Assembly (NCBI RefSeq): GCF_000413315.1
Contig: NZ_KE340297.1
Span: 124,001-188,000, forward strand
DNA: 64,000 nt
Source of the DNA: Propionibacterium sp. oral taxon 192 str. F0372
Lineage (GTDB): Bacteria; Actinomycetota; Actinomycetes; Propionibacteriales; Propionibacteriaceae
Direction of reading: 5' to 3'
Each line of letters begins with the position of its first letter. Within the stretch, counting starts at the first letter, position 1. Shown here piece after piece: positions 36,395-47,534 of this stretch. Below the pieces are notes generated by a model. That model worked only from the letters and a program-made list of their open reading frames with translations. It was not told the origin of the DNA and ran no database searches. The translations under genes and the position numbers were made by a program.

Positions 36395-37231
36395 TCAGTC
36401 GAGTGACGCGATCCGCACTCCCCTGGCGGCTAGTTCTGCTGCTCCCCCGTCAGGCTCGGTGAGCACGAAAATACCGTCGGCGAGCACCGCCACCGAGTTC
36501 TCCCAGTGGGCTGCACGTGAACCATCACAGGTGACCACTGTCCACTCGTCGTCAAGTTCTACGTTCTCGGGCGAACCGAGGGTGAGGATCGGCTCAATCG
36601 CCAAACAGACACCCGGGACAATGCGAGCACCGCGGTGTGGACGCCCTGAATTGGGCACATCCGGTTCCTGATGCATCTCGGTACCGATGCCGTGCCCGGT
36701 GTACTCACGCACGATGCCAACTTGCAGCCCGGAGGTCTCGACACTGCGCTGGATTGCGTGGGAGATGTCCCCCACCCGTTTGGCGGAGGCCACCGCGGCG
36801 ATCCCGTCCCACAAGGCATTCCTAGTTACCTCGGAGAGCCTACGGGATTCATCATCAACCTCACCGACCATGAAGGTCCGCGCTGCATCGCCGTGCCAAC
36901 CGTCGACGACCGCACCGAAATCGATGGACACGATATCCCCTGCGACCAGTCTGCGTTGATCGGGGATACCGTGGACGACAACCTCATTCACCGAGATACA
37001 GGCTACCCCCGGATAGGGTGGGTAACCCCACTCGGCTCCATAACCCAAGAAATTCGAGGTAGCACCGTGCACGGCGAGCACGTCGCGGCCCACGGCGTCG
37101 ATCTCTGCCAAGGTCGCCCCAGCAACAGCGGCGGCCCCCATTTCGGCGAGTCCTTTGGCAACTACCAGCCCGGCTCGGCGCATCATCGCGATCTGAGCCG
37201 GAGTCTTCAACTGGATGCCATGACGGCTCAC
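36395..37231 (-). CDS. map: Methionine aminopeptidase type I
   Basis: 278 residues. Removes the initiator Met from nascent proteins. The dinuclear metal ligands are seen in [19 protein letters not shown] (two Asp), GHGIGTEMH (His), AIEPILTLG (Glu) and HWENSVAVL (Glu). Its start overlaps the adk stop (ATGA), giving the common secY-adk-map order; infA, which usually follows, is 5 kb away because of the inserted ABC/TetR/YciI genes. Confidence 0.96.
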   Translation of the reverse strand: MSRHGIQLKTPAQIAMMRRAGLVVAKGLAEMGAAAVAGATLAEIDAVGRDVLAVHGATSNFLGYGAEWGYPPYPGVACISVNEVVVHGIPDQRRLVAGDIVSIDFGAVVDGWHGDAARTFMVGEVDDESRRLSEVTRNALWDGIAAVASAKRVGDISHAIQRSVETSGLQVGIVREYTGHGIGTEMHQEPDVPNSGRPHRGARIVPGVCLAIEPILTLGSPENVELDDEWTVVTCDGSRAAHWENSVAVLADGIFVLTEPDGGAAELAARGVRIASLD

Positions 37232-37799
37232 TTGGCCAAGTGCTCCTTGACCGCGGCCTGGATACGGGCATCCACTTCTTCCACCGAACCGATGCCGTTC
37301 ACGTCGACCAGCAGCCCCTTGGCTGCGTAGTGATCAAGCAACGGCTTGGTCTCAGAAGAATAGATGTCCATACGCCGCCGGATGGTCTCCTCGTTGTCGT
37401 CGGCGCGGCCCTCCAACTCGGCACGACGCAGCAACCGTGTGATGAGCACCTCGGGATCAACATCCAAGAAGACAACGGCATCAAGCGCCTGTCCTTTGCT
37501 CGTCAAGTAAGCATCCAGGGCCTCAACCTGATGCATGTTGCGCGGGAAGCCATCCAGCAGGAAACCATTCGCGGTATCGGGCTGATCAAGACGATCGGCG
37601 ATGATCTCCTCGGTCAGCGAATCGGGGACAAGATCACCGGCAGCCAGCAGAGCCTCGACCTTCTTGCCGAGCTCGGTACCACTCTTCACATTGGCGCGGA
37701 AAATATCGCCGGTGGAAATCGCAGGAACACCATGATGGGCAGCCAGAGCAGGAGCCTGGGTCCCCTTTCCGGCGCCGGGGGCGCCCATGATGAGCAGTC

Positions 37800-37803
<4 letters not shown>
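37228..37803 (-). CDS. adk: Adenylate kinase
   Basis: 191 residues, the short-lid form usual in actinobacteria. P-loop [14 protein letters not shown] at the N-terminus, [11 protein letters not shown] and [16 protein letters not shown] are typical. Interconverts ATP, ADP and AMP. Both ends overlap the neighbouring genes by ATGA. Confidence 0.97.
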
Positions 37804-39113
<1,310 letters not shown>

Positions 39114-39411
39114 CCGGTCCCCTCTTTCCTAGTAGATTGAATTGCGGGCGTGCCCAAACAGACGCACCACGCGCAGCTCGGCCAGCCTATCAAGCACCAG
39201 GCCAACAACCCAGTTGTCGCGGCAAGGACGGCATTGACGACGCAATCCGGCCATCCGTGACCTGTGCGAGGTCGCAGTTGGCTTCGGTCAACGCCTTCGG
39301 CCCACCAACTCCCTGACCTCTCCCCGGGAAGCCCACCGGTGCCCGGTGCGTAACAATAGTCATCAGCCACGATGGAAAGCGCCACATTCACAACATCGAA
39401 AGGATGGATAC
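39114..39411. other. Divergent intergenic region between secY and the esterase gene
   Basis: 298 nt holding the promoters of secY (minus) and of the esterase-lysX pair (plus). I see the two ribosome binding sites at its ends but no promoter hexamers I would defend, no repeats and no RNA gene. Confidence 0.4.
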
Positions 39412-40593
39412 ATGGCCCACTGGTTCGCACCAACCGGCCCGGCACCGCTGGCCGTAGCCGCGTCGCTGCTCATCGCAGCTTGCTGGTGGGCCTTGATACA
39501 CATTCCCAGACATCACACCAGAACCGTTTGGGGATCAATCCTGCGCCAATTCATAGCATTTCTCACCACTTTGGTATTCGCCATGTTGGTGATCGCCCTG
39601 GCCTTGAACCGAGCCAACGGCTGGTACGGAAGCTGGACCTCGCTGCTCGGTTCCGGAGCCATCATGGAACAGACAACCGTCGGAGCCGAGACCCCCACCA
39701 ATCCTGATGCTCAGACCCCGGGAGAACCCGATGCGCCCCCACAGCAAAAGGAGGCCACCGCAATCCAAAAGGACCCCACGACCAATCCAGCCTTTGGTAC
39801 CCAGGACTGGTCGGATCCCACTAAGGGAAGGTACATCACGGTATCGATCCCCGAGTCAGGAACCGAGCGCACCCACAAGGCGTTGATCTGGCTGCCTCCA
39901 AACTATCTGAGTGACCAGAACCGCTTCCATCCGGTGATCGTCGCCTTCCCCGGGGTTCCCGGGTCGATCGAAACCTACCAGAACCTCAAGATCGGCGAAA
40001 CCATCAATGGCCTAGTTGACGCTCAGAAGATGCGTCATGCCATCGTGGTGATCCCCGACGTCTTCGAGAACAACGGCGACACTGAATGTGTCGATTCCAC
40101 CGACGGTAGCGTACGCACGGAGACATGGGTCACCAAGGATGTCACTGAATGGGTGAAGACCAATCTGCGAGCAGCCGATGCTCCCAGCGGCTGGACAACC
40201 CTCGGCTACAGCGCCGGTGGCTGGTGCTCCACGATGCTCACTATGCGCCATCCGGAGCTGTACTCGAGTGCAGTTTCACTAGCTGGTTTCTTCCACTTAG
40301 CCTTCGACGGTCCCGCGCTACGCCCACTTGATGACCCCGCCTACAACTTGGATACAGTTGCCGAGACAACCGCACCCGACGTACGCCTGTGGTTCTGGGT
40401 AGCCGTCGACGATGCCGCGCCGTACCAGTCGATGCAGCGTTTCGCCCCCCACGTACGAGCCCCCACCTCACTCACCCACACCACGCTGGCCAGCGGCGGA
40501 CACTCCGCCGAAGTATGGACCACCGGCATTCCGGTCGGGCTGGAATGGCTGGGCACCACCTCACCCCAGTTCGCCTGGACGGAGACGAAATGA
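39412..40593 (+). CDS. Membrane-anchored esterase (esterase D / mycolyltransferase-like fold)
   Basis: 393 residues from the ATG at 39412, with AAAGGATGG upstream. Two hydrophobic segments near residues 12-30 and 42-66, then a Pro/Gln/Thr-rich linker to about 125, then an alpha/beta hydrolase of the esterase family (PF00756 type): PVIVAFPGVPGS, the nucleophile in GYSAGGWCS, an Asp-rich VAVDDAAPY and the final His in SGGHSAEVW. The active domain should face outside. It overlaps lysX by ATGA. Enzymes that hydrolyse aminoacylated lipids are known next to aminoacyl-lipid synthases in corynebacteria and enterococci, so removal of lysine from lysyl-phosphatidylglycerol is a good hypothesis. Confidence 0.82.
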   Translation: MAHWFAPTGPAPLAVAASLLIAACWWALIHIPRHHTRTVWGSILRQFIAFLTTLVFAMLVIALALNRANGWYGSWTSLLGSGAIMEQTTVGAETPTNPDAQTPGEPDAPPQQKEATAIQKDPTTNPAFGTQDWSDPTKGRYITVSIPESGTERTHKALIWLPPNYLSDQNRFHPVIVAFPGVPGSIETYQNLKIGETINGLVDAQKMRHAIVVIPDVFENNGDTECVDSTDGSVRTETWVTKDVTEWVKTNLRAADAPSGWTTLGYSAGGWCSTMLTMRHPELYSSAVSLAGFFHLAFDGPALRPLDDPAYNLDTVAETTAPDVRLWFWVAVDDAAPYQSMQRFAPHVRAPTSLTHTTLASGGHSAEVWTTGIPVGLEWLGTTSPQFAWTETK

Positions 40594-43500
40594 GCCTGCG
40601 CAAGCAACGCGTCGCCAACCTGCTGTGCTGGTACTACGCAGCTGCCGTACTCCTTTCCGCATGGATATGGCTGAGTTATCGGCTGGTCCACGAACTGCAC
40701 GACCAGCTATGGCTCGATCTGTTTTTCTTGGCGGGCAACGCACCGGCCGGGGCATCGCTGATCTCGGTGGTGCTGTTGGCCGTTGTCACCCACGGCTTAG
40801 CCCATCGCAAACGCGCCGGGCTGGTTATGGTCCTGCTGTTCCAGATATTCGGAGTGCTGAGTTCCACCGTCATTGCTGTTCCCAGCATCACCGACCCTGC
40901 GACCCAGGATTTCATGCTTACCGCGATATTCACCGGTTGGCTGCTTTTCTCCCTGTTCGGGATATGGCTGTGCTGGTGGCTGTGGCCTGTTTTCCCGGCC
41001 AAGCTGGTACGCGGCTCATGGCTGCGGGCATTTCTCGTGCTACTCAGCGGCTCAGCCCTGGCCACCGCGATCGGTACGCTGATCATCCTGGTGTACCGGA
41101 GCCGTCCCTGGACGGTCTGGGAACAAGTGCAGGTCGTGCTCATGCAGGCCATTGGCATGACCAGCGACAACGGCTGGGGAGGTGTTCATCCGCCAAGGCC
41201 CGCCACAATCGTGGTCTCCGTCCTTCTTAGCCTCACCCTCATCGCCACCGTCACGGTGTTCACCCGCAGCGTGCGGCCCCAGGATTCCTGGAATCCCAGC
41301 ACCGAACTGGCCCTGCGTCACCTGCTGAACGACCACGCCGAGGACGACTCCCTGGCATATGTTGTCACCCGCCGCGACCGGCTCATCCACTTCGATGCGA
41401 CGAGATCAGCCGCCATTGGCTACCAGGTGATCGGCTCGGTCGCCCTGGCCTCCGGTGATCCGATCGGAAACCGGGAGAAATGGGACGATGCCATCACCGA
41501 ATGGCACGACACTGTCCGCGAGTACGGCTGGACTCCCGGAGTGATCGCTTGTGGCCCAGACGGTGCCCGCGCCTATTCCCGGACCCTAGGCTTCGAGATT
41601 CTGCGGCTTGGCGACGAGTCGGTGCTGGAGACCGCATCCTTCGACCTCGGTTCAACGGCCATGACCGAGGTACGGCGTGCCCATGCCCGTAGCCGACGCA
41701 GTGGTCTGACTGCCGAGATCGAGTTCCAGTCCGAGATGACCCCCGAAGCCATCGACGAGACCCGGACGCTGACCGCACGATGGCGCATCGGGGATGAACG
41801 CGGTTTCTCCATGGAGGTTGGGCGAATCGGCGATCCGGCCGACGAACGCATGGTGGTGGCGATGGTCCGTGACATAACCGGCCACCCGGTGGCGATCCTC
41901 ACCTTCCTGCCCTGGGGGCGTCACGGTTTGTCTCTCGACCTGATGCGTCGCAGCCCGCAAGCCCCCAACGGGGTCAACGAATTCTTGGTCGCCGAGGTGA
42001 TGGCCTGGGCTGCTGACCACGGCATTGAGCGAGTCTCGCTGAACTTTGCCTTCCTGCGCCATATCTTCGCCCGTGCCGAAGACGTCGCCGCAGCTCCCGG
42101 GGAGAGGTTCAGCTCCCGGCTGCTGGGCGCCCTGGACCGCTACTGGCAGATCCAGCGCCTCTACCGTTCCAATACCAAGTACCGCCCCGACTGGCGACCA
42201 CGCTATTTCGGGTTGCCCTCCCCGTTGATGCTCGTCCCCGTCGGCGTGGCCTCGATGCTCGCCGAGGGATTCATCCCTGACTGGTTCCATATGCTGCGCT
42301 CTGCTCCTGCGGGGGCCGGGCTCACATCTGCCGAGCTGACCGAACTACGGGAGACCACCCGGGCGCTTCCCCCAGGCAGCGATACGGTCCCCCGCTCCGA
42401 CCAATCCCGTCACCGCATCCGGCACCTACACGAGCTGCAGGATGCAGGGCAGCCGGGTTATCCGGTTGCCTCACGAACCTGCGTCGAATTGGCCGATCTC
42501 GCCGAGGACGCCACCGTAGATCCATCGATCGAGCTCGTCGGCCGGGTACGTTCGCTGCGTGACCATGGCGGAGTCTGTTTCATCGACCTGGTCGACGGCA
42601 TGGCACACCGCCAGCTGGTGGTCGAGGCCGAGGCCATCGGTCGCGAGAGCCTGCGCCGGATGGCCAGGCTTGTGGACAGCGGCGACCTGCTCGGGGTGCA
42701 CGCCCACAGCGGAGAATCCCGCAACGGCACTCCATCGCTGCTGGTTGACTCCTGGCAGATTCTGGCCAAAGCCCTGCAGCCGATTCCCTGGTGGGGATTC
42801 AACGATCCCCGGGCCCGGGCTCGGTCGCGCAGCCTTGATCTGCTGGTGCACCCCGAACAGATGGATCTGCTGGCTGCCCGCAGCCGGGCGATCACATCAG
42901 TGCGTCGCACTTTGGTAGATGCCGGTTTCTGCGAGGTGGAGACGCCGATGCTGAACACGGTGCATGGTGGGGCCAATGCCCGGCCCTTCCGCACCCATAT
43001 CAACGCCTATGACACCGATCTGGTGCTGCGGATCGCCCCAGAACTCGCACTCAAGCGCCTAGTCGTCGCAGGGATGGGAGCCATCTTCGAGATCGGTAAG
43101 AATTTCCGCAACGAGGGTGCCGACGCCTCGCACAACCCGGAGTTCACCGTCGTGGAGGCCTATCAGCCTTATGCTGACTACACCACCATGCGGCTACTCA
43201 CCCAGCGGATCATCCAGGAAGCCGCGACTGCGGTCCACGGACGCCCCGTCATGCCCCTGCCCACCGGACCCGATGGAAAGCTGGAACTCACCGACATCTC
43301 CGGAGACTGGGCCGTGGTAAGCGTCTGCGATGCCGTCTCCGAGGCAGTGGGCACCCGCATCGACCCGACAACCGACCTTGACGAGTTAATCGGGATTGCC
43401 CAGGAACACGGCATCCATATCGGCCCCGACTGGGGTGCGGGCAAGCTGATCGAGGAATTGTACGGGGAACTGGCCGAGGCCACCACAGTGGCGCCAACTT

Positions 43501-43850
43501 TCTACGTGGATTTCCCTGCTGAGACCTCACCGCTGACTGCTCCGCACCGCACCCAACCGGGCCTGGTGGAACGGTGGGATCTAGTGGCCGGAGGGATGGA
43601 GTTGGGAACCGCTTATTCGGAGTTGACCGACCCGATCATCCAACGCCAACGACTCGTGGAGCAATCCTGGCACGCCGCCATGGGTGATGCCGAAGCCATG
43701 GAGGTGGACGAGGACTTCCTCACTGCCCTGGAACTGGGCATGCCTCCCACCGGCGGGCTGGGTATCGGGTTGGACCGGCTGGTGATGGCCCTCACAGGTT
43801 CCTCCATCCGGCAGGTGCTGACTTTCCCCTTCATCCGTCCACAGCGCTGA
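40590..43850 (+). CDS. lysX: Fused lysylphosphatidylglycerol synthase / lysyl-tRNA synthetase LysX
   Basis: 1086 residues in three parts. Residues 1-230: about six membrane helices. Residues about 235-560: DUF2156 (GNAT-like) transferase domain (LALRHLLNDHAEDDSLAYVV, LASGDPIGN) that moves lysine to phosphatidylglycerol. Residues about 590-1086: an OB-fold anticodon domain and a class II lysyl-tRNA synthetase core with motif 2 IGKNFRNEGADASHNPEFT and motif 3 GLGIGLDRLVMAL. The fusion makes Lys-tRNA and uses it to modify membrane lipid, giving resistance to cationic peptides in mycobacteria. Starts inside the esterase stop (ATGA), so the pair is co-translated. Confidence 0.95.
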   Translation: MSLRKQRVANLLCWYYAAAVLLSAWIWLSYRLVHELHDQLWLDLFFLAGNAPAGASLISVVLLAVVTHGLAHRKRAGLVMVLLFQIFGVLSSTVIAVPSITDPATQDFMLTAIFTGWLLFSLFGIWLCWWLWPVFPAKLVRGSWLRAFLVLLSGSALATAIGTLIILVYRSRPWTVWEQVQVVLMQAIGMTSDNGWGGVHPPRPATIVVSVLLSLTLIATVTVFTRSVRPQDSWNPSTELALRHLLNDHAEDDSLAYVVTRRDRLIHFDATRSAAIGYQVIGSVALASGDPIGNREKWDDAITEWHDTVREYGWTPGVIACGPDGARAYSRTLGFEILRLGDESVLETASFDLGSTAMTEVRRAHARSRRSGLTAEIEFQSEMTPEAIDETRTLTARWRIGDERGFSMEVGRIGDPADERMVVAMVRDITGHPVAILTFLPWGRHGLSLDLMRRSPQAPNGVNEFLVAEVMAWAADHGIERVSLNFAFLRHIFARAEDVAAAPGERFSSRLLGALDRYWQIQRLYRSNTKYRPDWRPRYFGLPSPLMLVPVGVASMLAEGFIPDWFHMLRSAPAGAGLTSAELTELRETTRALPPGSDTVPRSDQSRHRIRHLHELQDAGQPGYPVASRTCVELADLAEDATVDPSIELVGRVRSLRDHGGVCFIDLVDGMAHRQLVVEAEAIGRESLRRMARLVDSGDLLGVHAHSGESRNGTPSLLVDSWQILAKALQPIPWWGFNDPRARARSRSLDLLVHPEQMDLLAARSRAITSVRRTLVDAGFCEVETPMLNTVHGGANARPFRTHINAYDTDLVLRIAPELALKRLVVAGMGAIFEIGKNFRNEGADASHNPEFTVVEAYQPYADYTTMRLLTQRIIQEAATAVHGRPVMPLPTGPDGKLELTDISGDWAVVSVCDAVSEAVGTRIDPTTDLDELIGIAQEHGIHIGPDWGAGKLIEELYGELAEATTVAPTFYVDFPAETSPLTAPHRTQPGLVERWDLVAGGMELGTAYSELTDPIIQRQRLVEQSWHAAMGDAEAMEVDEDFLTALELGMPPTGGLGIGLDRLVMALTGSSIRQVLTFPFIRPQR

Positions 43851-43860
43851 ACGAGCCGCT

Positions 43861-43892
43861 GCGGCCCCGGTCCCAGTTGGTGGCGGGGCCGC
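43861..43892. terminator. Bidirectional terminator between lysX and sdhB
   Basis: GCGGCCCCG (43861-43869) and CGGGGCCGC (43884-43892) form a perfect 9-bp stem with a 14-nt loop, 10 nt after the lysX stop and 12 nt after the convergent sdhB stop. Confidence 0.7.
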
Positions 43893-43904
43893 CGGTTAGG
43901 AGAC

Positions 43905-44663
43905 TCAACCGTTGGCACTGTGCGCGTCAGTGCGCAGCGCCCTGATCCGTTCCTTCGGCACCGCGGCCACCGCGGCCAGCGGGATCGACTGCGGACACAC
44001 CTTGGCGCATTCCCCATGCAACGAGCAGGGACCGAAATTGGCGTCGGCGACGGCCACCATCGTGCGTGCCCGCTTGCGGGCCTCCGGCTGGGAGATCGGC
44101 AAGGTCGCCAAGTGGGCAAGTTTCGCCCCGACGAATAACTGGGCCGAGCCGTTGGGACAGGCCGCCACGCAGGCGCCGCAGCCGATGCATGCGGCAAAGG
44201 TGAGGGCCCGTTCGGAGACCTCCGCGGTGGTGAGCACCGTATCCGCGTCGGGAGCGGTGCCTGCGTCGATGGATACCCAGGCACCGGACTGCACCACATC
44301 ATCGAGATGGTCCCGGGCAACGATCAGATCACGCTGCACCGGAAAGGCCGCCGAACGCAAAGGCTCCAAACGCACTGTATCGCCGTCGTGGAAACTCATC
44401 AGACGCTGGTGACAGGCGGTCATGTTGGGGGTTGGGCCGTGTGGCCGCGAGTTAACGGTCAACCCGCACACCCCACAAATGCCCTCCCGGCAATCCGATT
44501 CGAAGGCGACAGCCTCTTTGCCGTCACGGACCAGTTGGTCATTGAGGGTATCTAAGGCGTCCAGGATCGACATCGTCGGATCCAGTCCGTCCACTTGATG
44601 ACTCTCAAAATGACCAGCAGCATCAGGGGATGCCTGGCGATAGACCTCAAGTGTGAGCTTCAT
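43905..44663 (-). CDS. sdhB: Succinate dehydrogenase / fumarate reductase iron-sulfur subunit
   Basis: 252 residues. The N-terminal ferredoxin domain binds [2Fe-2S] (DCREGICGVCGLTVN with a later Cys in MTACHQ) and the C-terminal domain carries the [4Fe-4S]/[3Fe-4S] ligands: CIGCGACVAACPNG and CSLHGECAKVCP. Passes electrons between the flavin of SdhA and menaquinone. Last gene of sdhC-sdhA-sdhB; ATGA overlap with sdhA. In propionibacteria this complex also reduces fumarate in fermentation. Confidence 0.96.
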   Translation of the reverse strand: MKLTLEVYRQASPDAAGHFESHQVDGLDPTMSILDALDTLNDQLVRDGKEAVAFESDCREGICGVCGLTVNSRPHGPTPNMTACHQRLMSFHDGDTVRLEPLRSAAFPVQRDLIVARDHLDDVVQSGAWVSIDAGTAPDADTVLTTAEVSERALTFAACIGCGACVAACPNGSAQLFVGAKLAHLATLPISQPEARKRARTMVAVADANFGPCSLHGECAKVCPQSIPLAAVAAVPKERIRALRTDAHSANG

Positions 44664-46660
44664 GCGTAGCTCCTTGTCGTCATGTGGACCGTGGCAAAGT
44701 CCAGTGGTTCAGCATGCCGAGTAAACTGTCTCGGCCCGGATTCGGTGGGGTTGGATTCCCACACCGACACGAAACTCCAGTTGTCGTCGTCACGCACGGC
44801 TTCACCATCCTTGGAATGTTCCACCCGGAAATGGGCACCGCAGGATTCTTCACGGTCCAGGGCATCGACACACAACAGCTCGGCCAAATCGAGGAAATCG
44901 GCGACACGACCCGCCTGTTCCAAAGTGATCGATAACCCATGCCCGGTCCCGTTGATCCGCAGATCTTTCCAGAACTCTTCACGCAACTCCACCACCTCGT
45001 CGCGAGCGGTGGTCAGGGATTGCTGAGAGCGCTCTACCGAGCATCCTCGGTAGAGGATCACCCCCAGTCGGCGATGGAACTCACGTGGCGGAGTACTTCC
45101 CGGCACCGCCAGCAGCGCGGCGGTACGCTGCTGGGCCCGCTCAACGGCCGCAGCGACACACGGATCGCCGGGGGTCAGTGGAGTCCGGCCCAACCGACGA
45201 GCCAAGTGATCAGCCACAGAATTGGGGATAGTGAACCAGCCATCGACACAGGCCGACAACAACGAATTCGCACCCAACCGGTTAGCCCCGTGATAGCCCC
45301 AACCCGATTCACCAGCGGTGAACAGCCCGGGCAGGTTGGAGCGCAGGTCATAGTCGGACCACAACCCGCCCATGGTGAAGTGGGCGGCCGGGGCGATGCG
45401 CATCGGTGTGGAATAGGGATCCTCTCCGGTGGCATGAGCATACATCTCGAAGAGATTGCCGTAGCGACGCTCCAACTCATCATGACCCAACCTGTCCATC
45501 GCATCGGCGAAATCCAAGTAAACCGAGTCGTGTTGGGGCCCCACTCCTCTGCCTGCGGAGATCTGCGCGGTAGCGGCCCGCGAAGCGATGTCGCGGGGAG
45601 TCAGGTTACCGAAGGCCGGGTACATCCGTTCCAGGTAGTAGTCGCGTTCGGCTTCAGGAATCTGGCCTGGATCACGATCATCTCCGGCGGTACGCGGTAC
45701 CCAGATCCGCCCGTCATTGCGCAGCGACTCACTCATCAAAGTGGTCTTCGCCTGTTCGGGGGTTGGTGCGGGAAGTGCCGTGGGATGGAATTGGATGAAC
45801 GAGGGATTGGCGAACCAGGCACCACGCTGGTGCGCCCGCCAAGCGGCGGAAGCATTGGAGGAGACCGCCAGGGTGGACTTGTGGAAGATCGACCCGTAAC
45901 CGCCGGTGGCCAGCACCACTGCGTCACCCAGGATCGGAGCAATCACCCCGGTTACCAGATCGCGCACCACCACCCCACGGACCTCACCAGCGTCATCAAT
46001 GACATAATCAAGCACCTCGGTGCGGTTATGCAAGGCGACCCGTCCGGTGTTCACCTGACGCAGCAGGGCCTGTGCCCCGGCCACCTGAAGTTGCTGGCCG
46101 GTCTGGCCCCGCGAGTAGTAGGTACGAGAAACCTGCACCCCGCCGAATGACCTGGTAGCCAAGGTCCCACCGTATTCGCGGCCGAAAGGTACAGCCAAGG
46201 CGTTCATGTGATCAATGACCCGGATGGATTCCTGAGCCAGCCGGTAGGCATCGGCCTCCCGGGCCCGGAAGTCTCCGCCCTTGATGGTGTCCACGACGAA
46301 ACGACGGATGGAATCGCCATCCACCTTGCGGCCCCGGGCAGCGTTGATACCTCCCTGCGCGGCCACCGAGTGGGCTCGCCGGGCCGCGTCGTGGTAGGTG
46401 ATGGCAACCACGTTGAATCCAAGCTCGGCAAGCGAGGCCGCCGCACCGCTTCCCGCGAGACCGGTGCCCACGACGATGACCGTGAATTTACGACGGTTGC
46501 CGGTGGACACCAGTTTGTAGTCGGCCCGCCTGCGCTCCCAGGCGGTACGTGGGTCCCCCTCGGGAATGTGCCCGTCGACGATCTGTCCAGGACTCACCCC
46601 CACAACCCGCGAGGTAGGAACGACGAAGCCAAGAGTTGTTGTCTGCTGCTGGATAGTCAT
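44660..46660 (-). CDS. sdhA: Succinate dehydrogenase / fumarate reductase flavoprotein subunit
   Basis: 666 residues. FAD-binding VVGTGLAGSGAAASLAELGF, the flavin-linking His region RAHSVAAQGGINAARG, the substrate site FIQFHPTALP, and the capping-domain HFTMGGLWSDYDLRSNLPGLF with GESGWGYHGANRLG. Catalyses interconversion of succinate and fumarate on the cytoplasmic side. Length and order (C-A-B) match the Bacillus/Wolinella-type three-subunit enzymes. Overlaps sdhC and sdhB by ATGA. Confidence 0.97.
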   Translation of the reverse strand: MTIQQQTTTLGFVVPTSRVVGVSPGQIVDGHIPEGDPRTAWERRRADYKLVSTGNRRKFTVIVVGTGLAGSGAAASLAELGFNVVAITYHDAARRAHSVAAQGGINAARGRKVDGDSIRRFVVDTIKGGDFRAREADAYRLAQESIRVIDHMNALAVPFGREYGGTLATRSFGGVQVSRTYYSRGQTGQQLQVAGAQALLRQVNTGRVALHNRTEVLDYVIDDAGEVRGVVVRDLVTGVIAPILGDAVVLATGGYGSIFHKSTLAVSSNASAAWRAHQRGAWFANPSFIQFHPTALPAPTPEQAKTTLMSESLRNDGRIWVPRTAGDDRDPGQIPEAERDYYLERMYPAFGNLTPRDIASRAATAQISAGRGVGPQHDSVYLDFADAMDRLGHDELERRYGNLFEMYAHATGEDPYSTPMRIAPAAHFTMGGLWSDYDLRSNLPGLFTAGESGWGYHGANRLGANSLLSACVDGWFTIPNSVADHLARRLGRTPLTPGDPCVAAAVERAQQRTAALLAVPGSTPPREFHRRLGVILYRGCSVERSQQSLTTARDEVVELREEFWKDLRINGTGHGLSITLEQAGRVADFLDLAELLCVDALDREESCGAHFRVEHSKDGEAVRDDDNWSFVSVWESNPTESGPRQFTRHAEPLDFATVHMTTRSYA

Positions 46661-47367
46661 CGGATCAGCCCTACCAGAATCGCTACCGGAATGACGGCAT
46701 TACCCAAGACGATGGCTACAGCAACGCATCCAGCAATCACCTTAGCCACCGCCCGCCACCGCTTCGAAGTCGTGCCGAGATCGTTGAATGCCAACACCAC
46801 TCCGTGCCACAGGTGGGCCGCGACCAGCACCATGATGAGGGTGTAGAAGATCCCCATCCATGGCCGCGACAGGGAGGCAACCAGATTCGCGTAGGCACTA
46901 CCCTGCGTGAAGTGATCGGATGCGACACCGGCGCCAACGGTGAGATCAAGCACGTGCACCACGATGAAGACCGCGATGAGGATGCCAGTGACGGTCATCC
47001 ACCGCGAAACCGTGGGCGCTGCGGCCGCCTTCACCGCCCCGCGCGCCCGACGCGACTTCGACCGTAACACTAAGGCCGCAGTGATGTGCACTACCAGGCA
47101 CACCAGCAATACCACCCGCAGTGCCCACAACACCGACTGATGCGGCACCAGTGGATAACCCACTTCGCGCAGCCAGTGGGCGTAGCCGTCATAGGCATGT
47201 GCACCCAGGTAGACCTTGAGATTACCGAACAGATGAATGAGAACAAACAAGGCCCAGACACCACCGGTGAGGGCCATGGCTACCTTCCATACCCACAACC
47301 CCATCTCGCGAGAGGGTGCAGGCACAGGGCCGCAACGGGGTGGTCGAAGAGTCGGAGCTGAAGTCAT
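46657..47367 (-). CDS. sdhC: Succinate dehydrogenase cytochrome b subunit
   Basis: 236 residues from the ATG at 47367, where GGAGA precedes at a good distance; the open frame continues 32 codons upstream without family similarity. Five hydrophobic helices with histidines in the helices (FVLIHLFGNLKVYLG, VVHITAALVL, FIVVHVLDLTVG, AHLWHGVVLAF) suited to two hemes, as in the type B enzymes that link to menaquinone. Membrane anchor of SdhAB. Confidence 0.93.
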   Translation of the reverse strand: MTSAPTLRPPRCGPVPAPSREMGLWVWKVAMALTGGVWALFVLIHLFGNLKVYLGAHAYDGYAHWLREVGYPLVPHQSVLWALRVVLLVCLVVHITAALVLRSKSRRARGAVKAAAAPTVSRWMTVTGILIAVFIVVHVLDLTVGAGVASDHFTQGSAYANLVASLSRPWMGIFYTLIMVLVAAHLWHGVVLAFNDLGTTSKRWRAVAKVIAGCVAVAIVLGNAVIPVAILVGLIR

Positions 47368-47534
47368 CGCCGTCTCCTGCGTGGATCCCTGACCCGGCAC
47401 CGAGCATCGGCGCTCCGTGGAGTCCAAGTCACCCGAACCGCAGCGATGCGGATGCGGGTTCACACCAACGACGTGGGCTCCACCTGCTGGGTCCTTATTT
47501 CGACCTTAACAAAGCCCAGCAGCTCCCACAGCCA

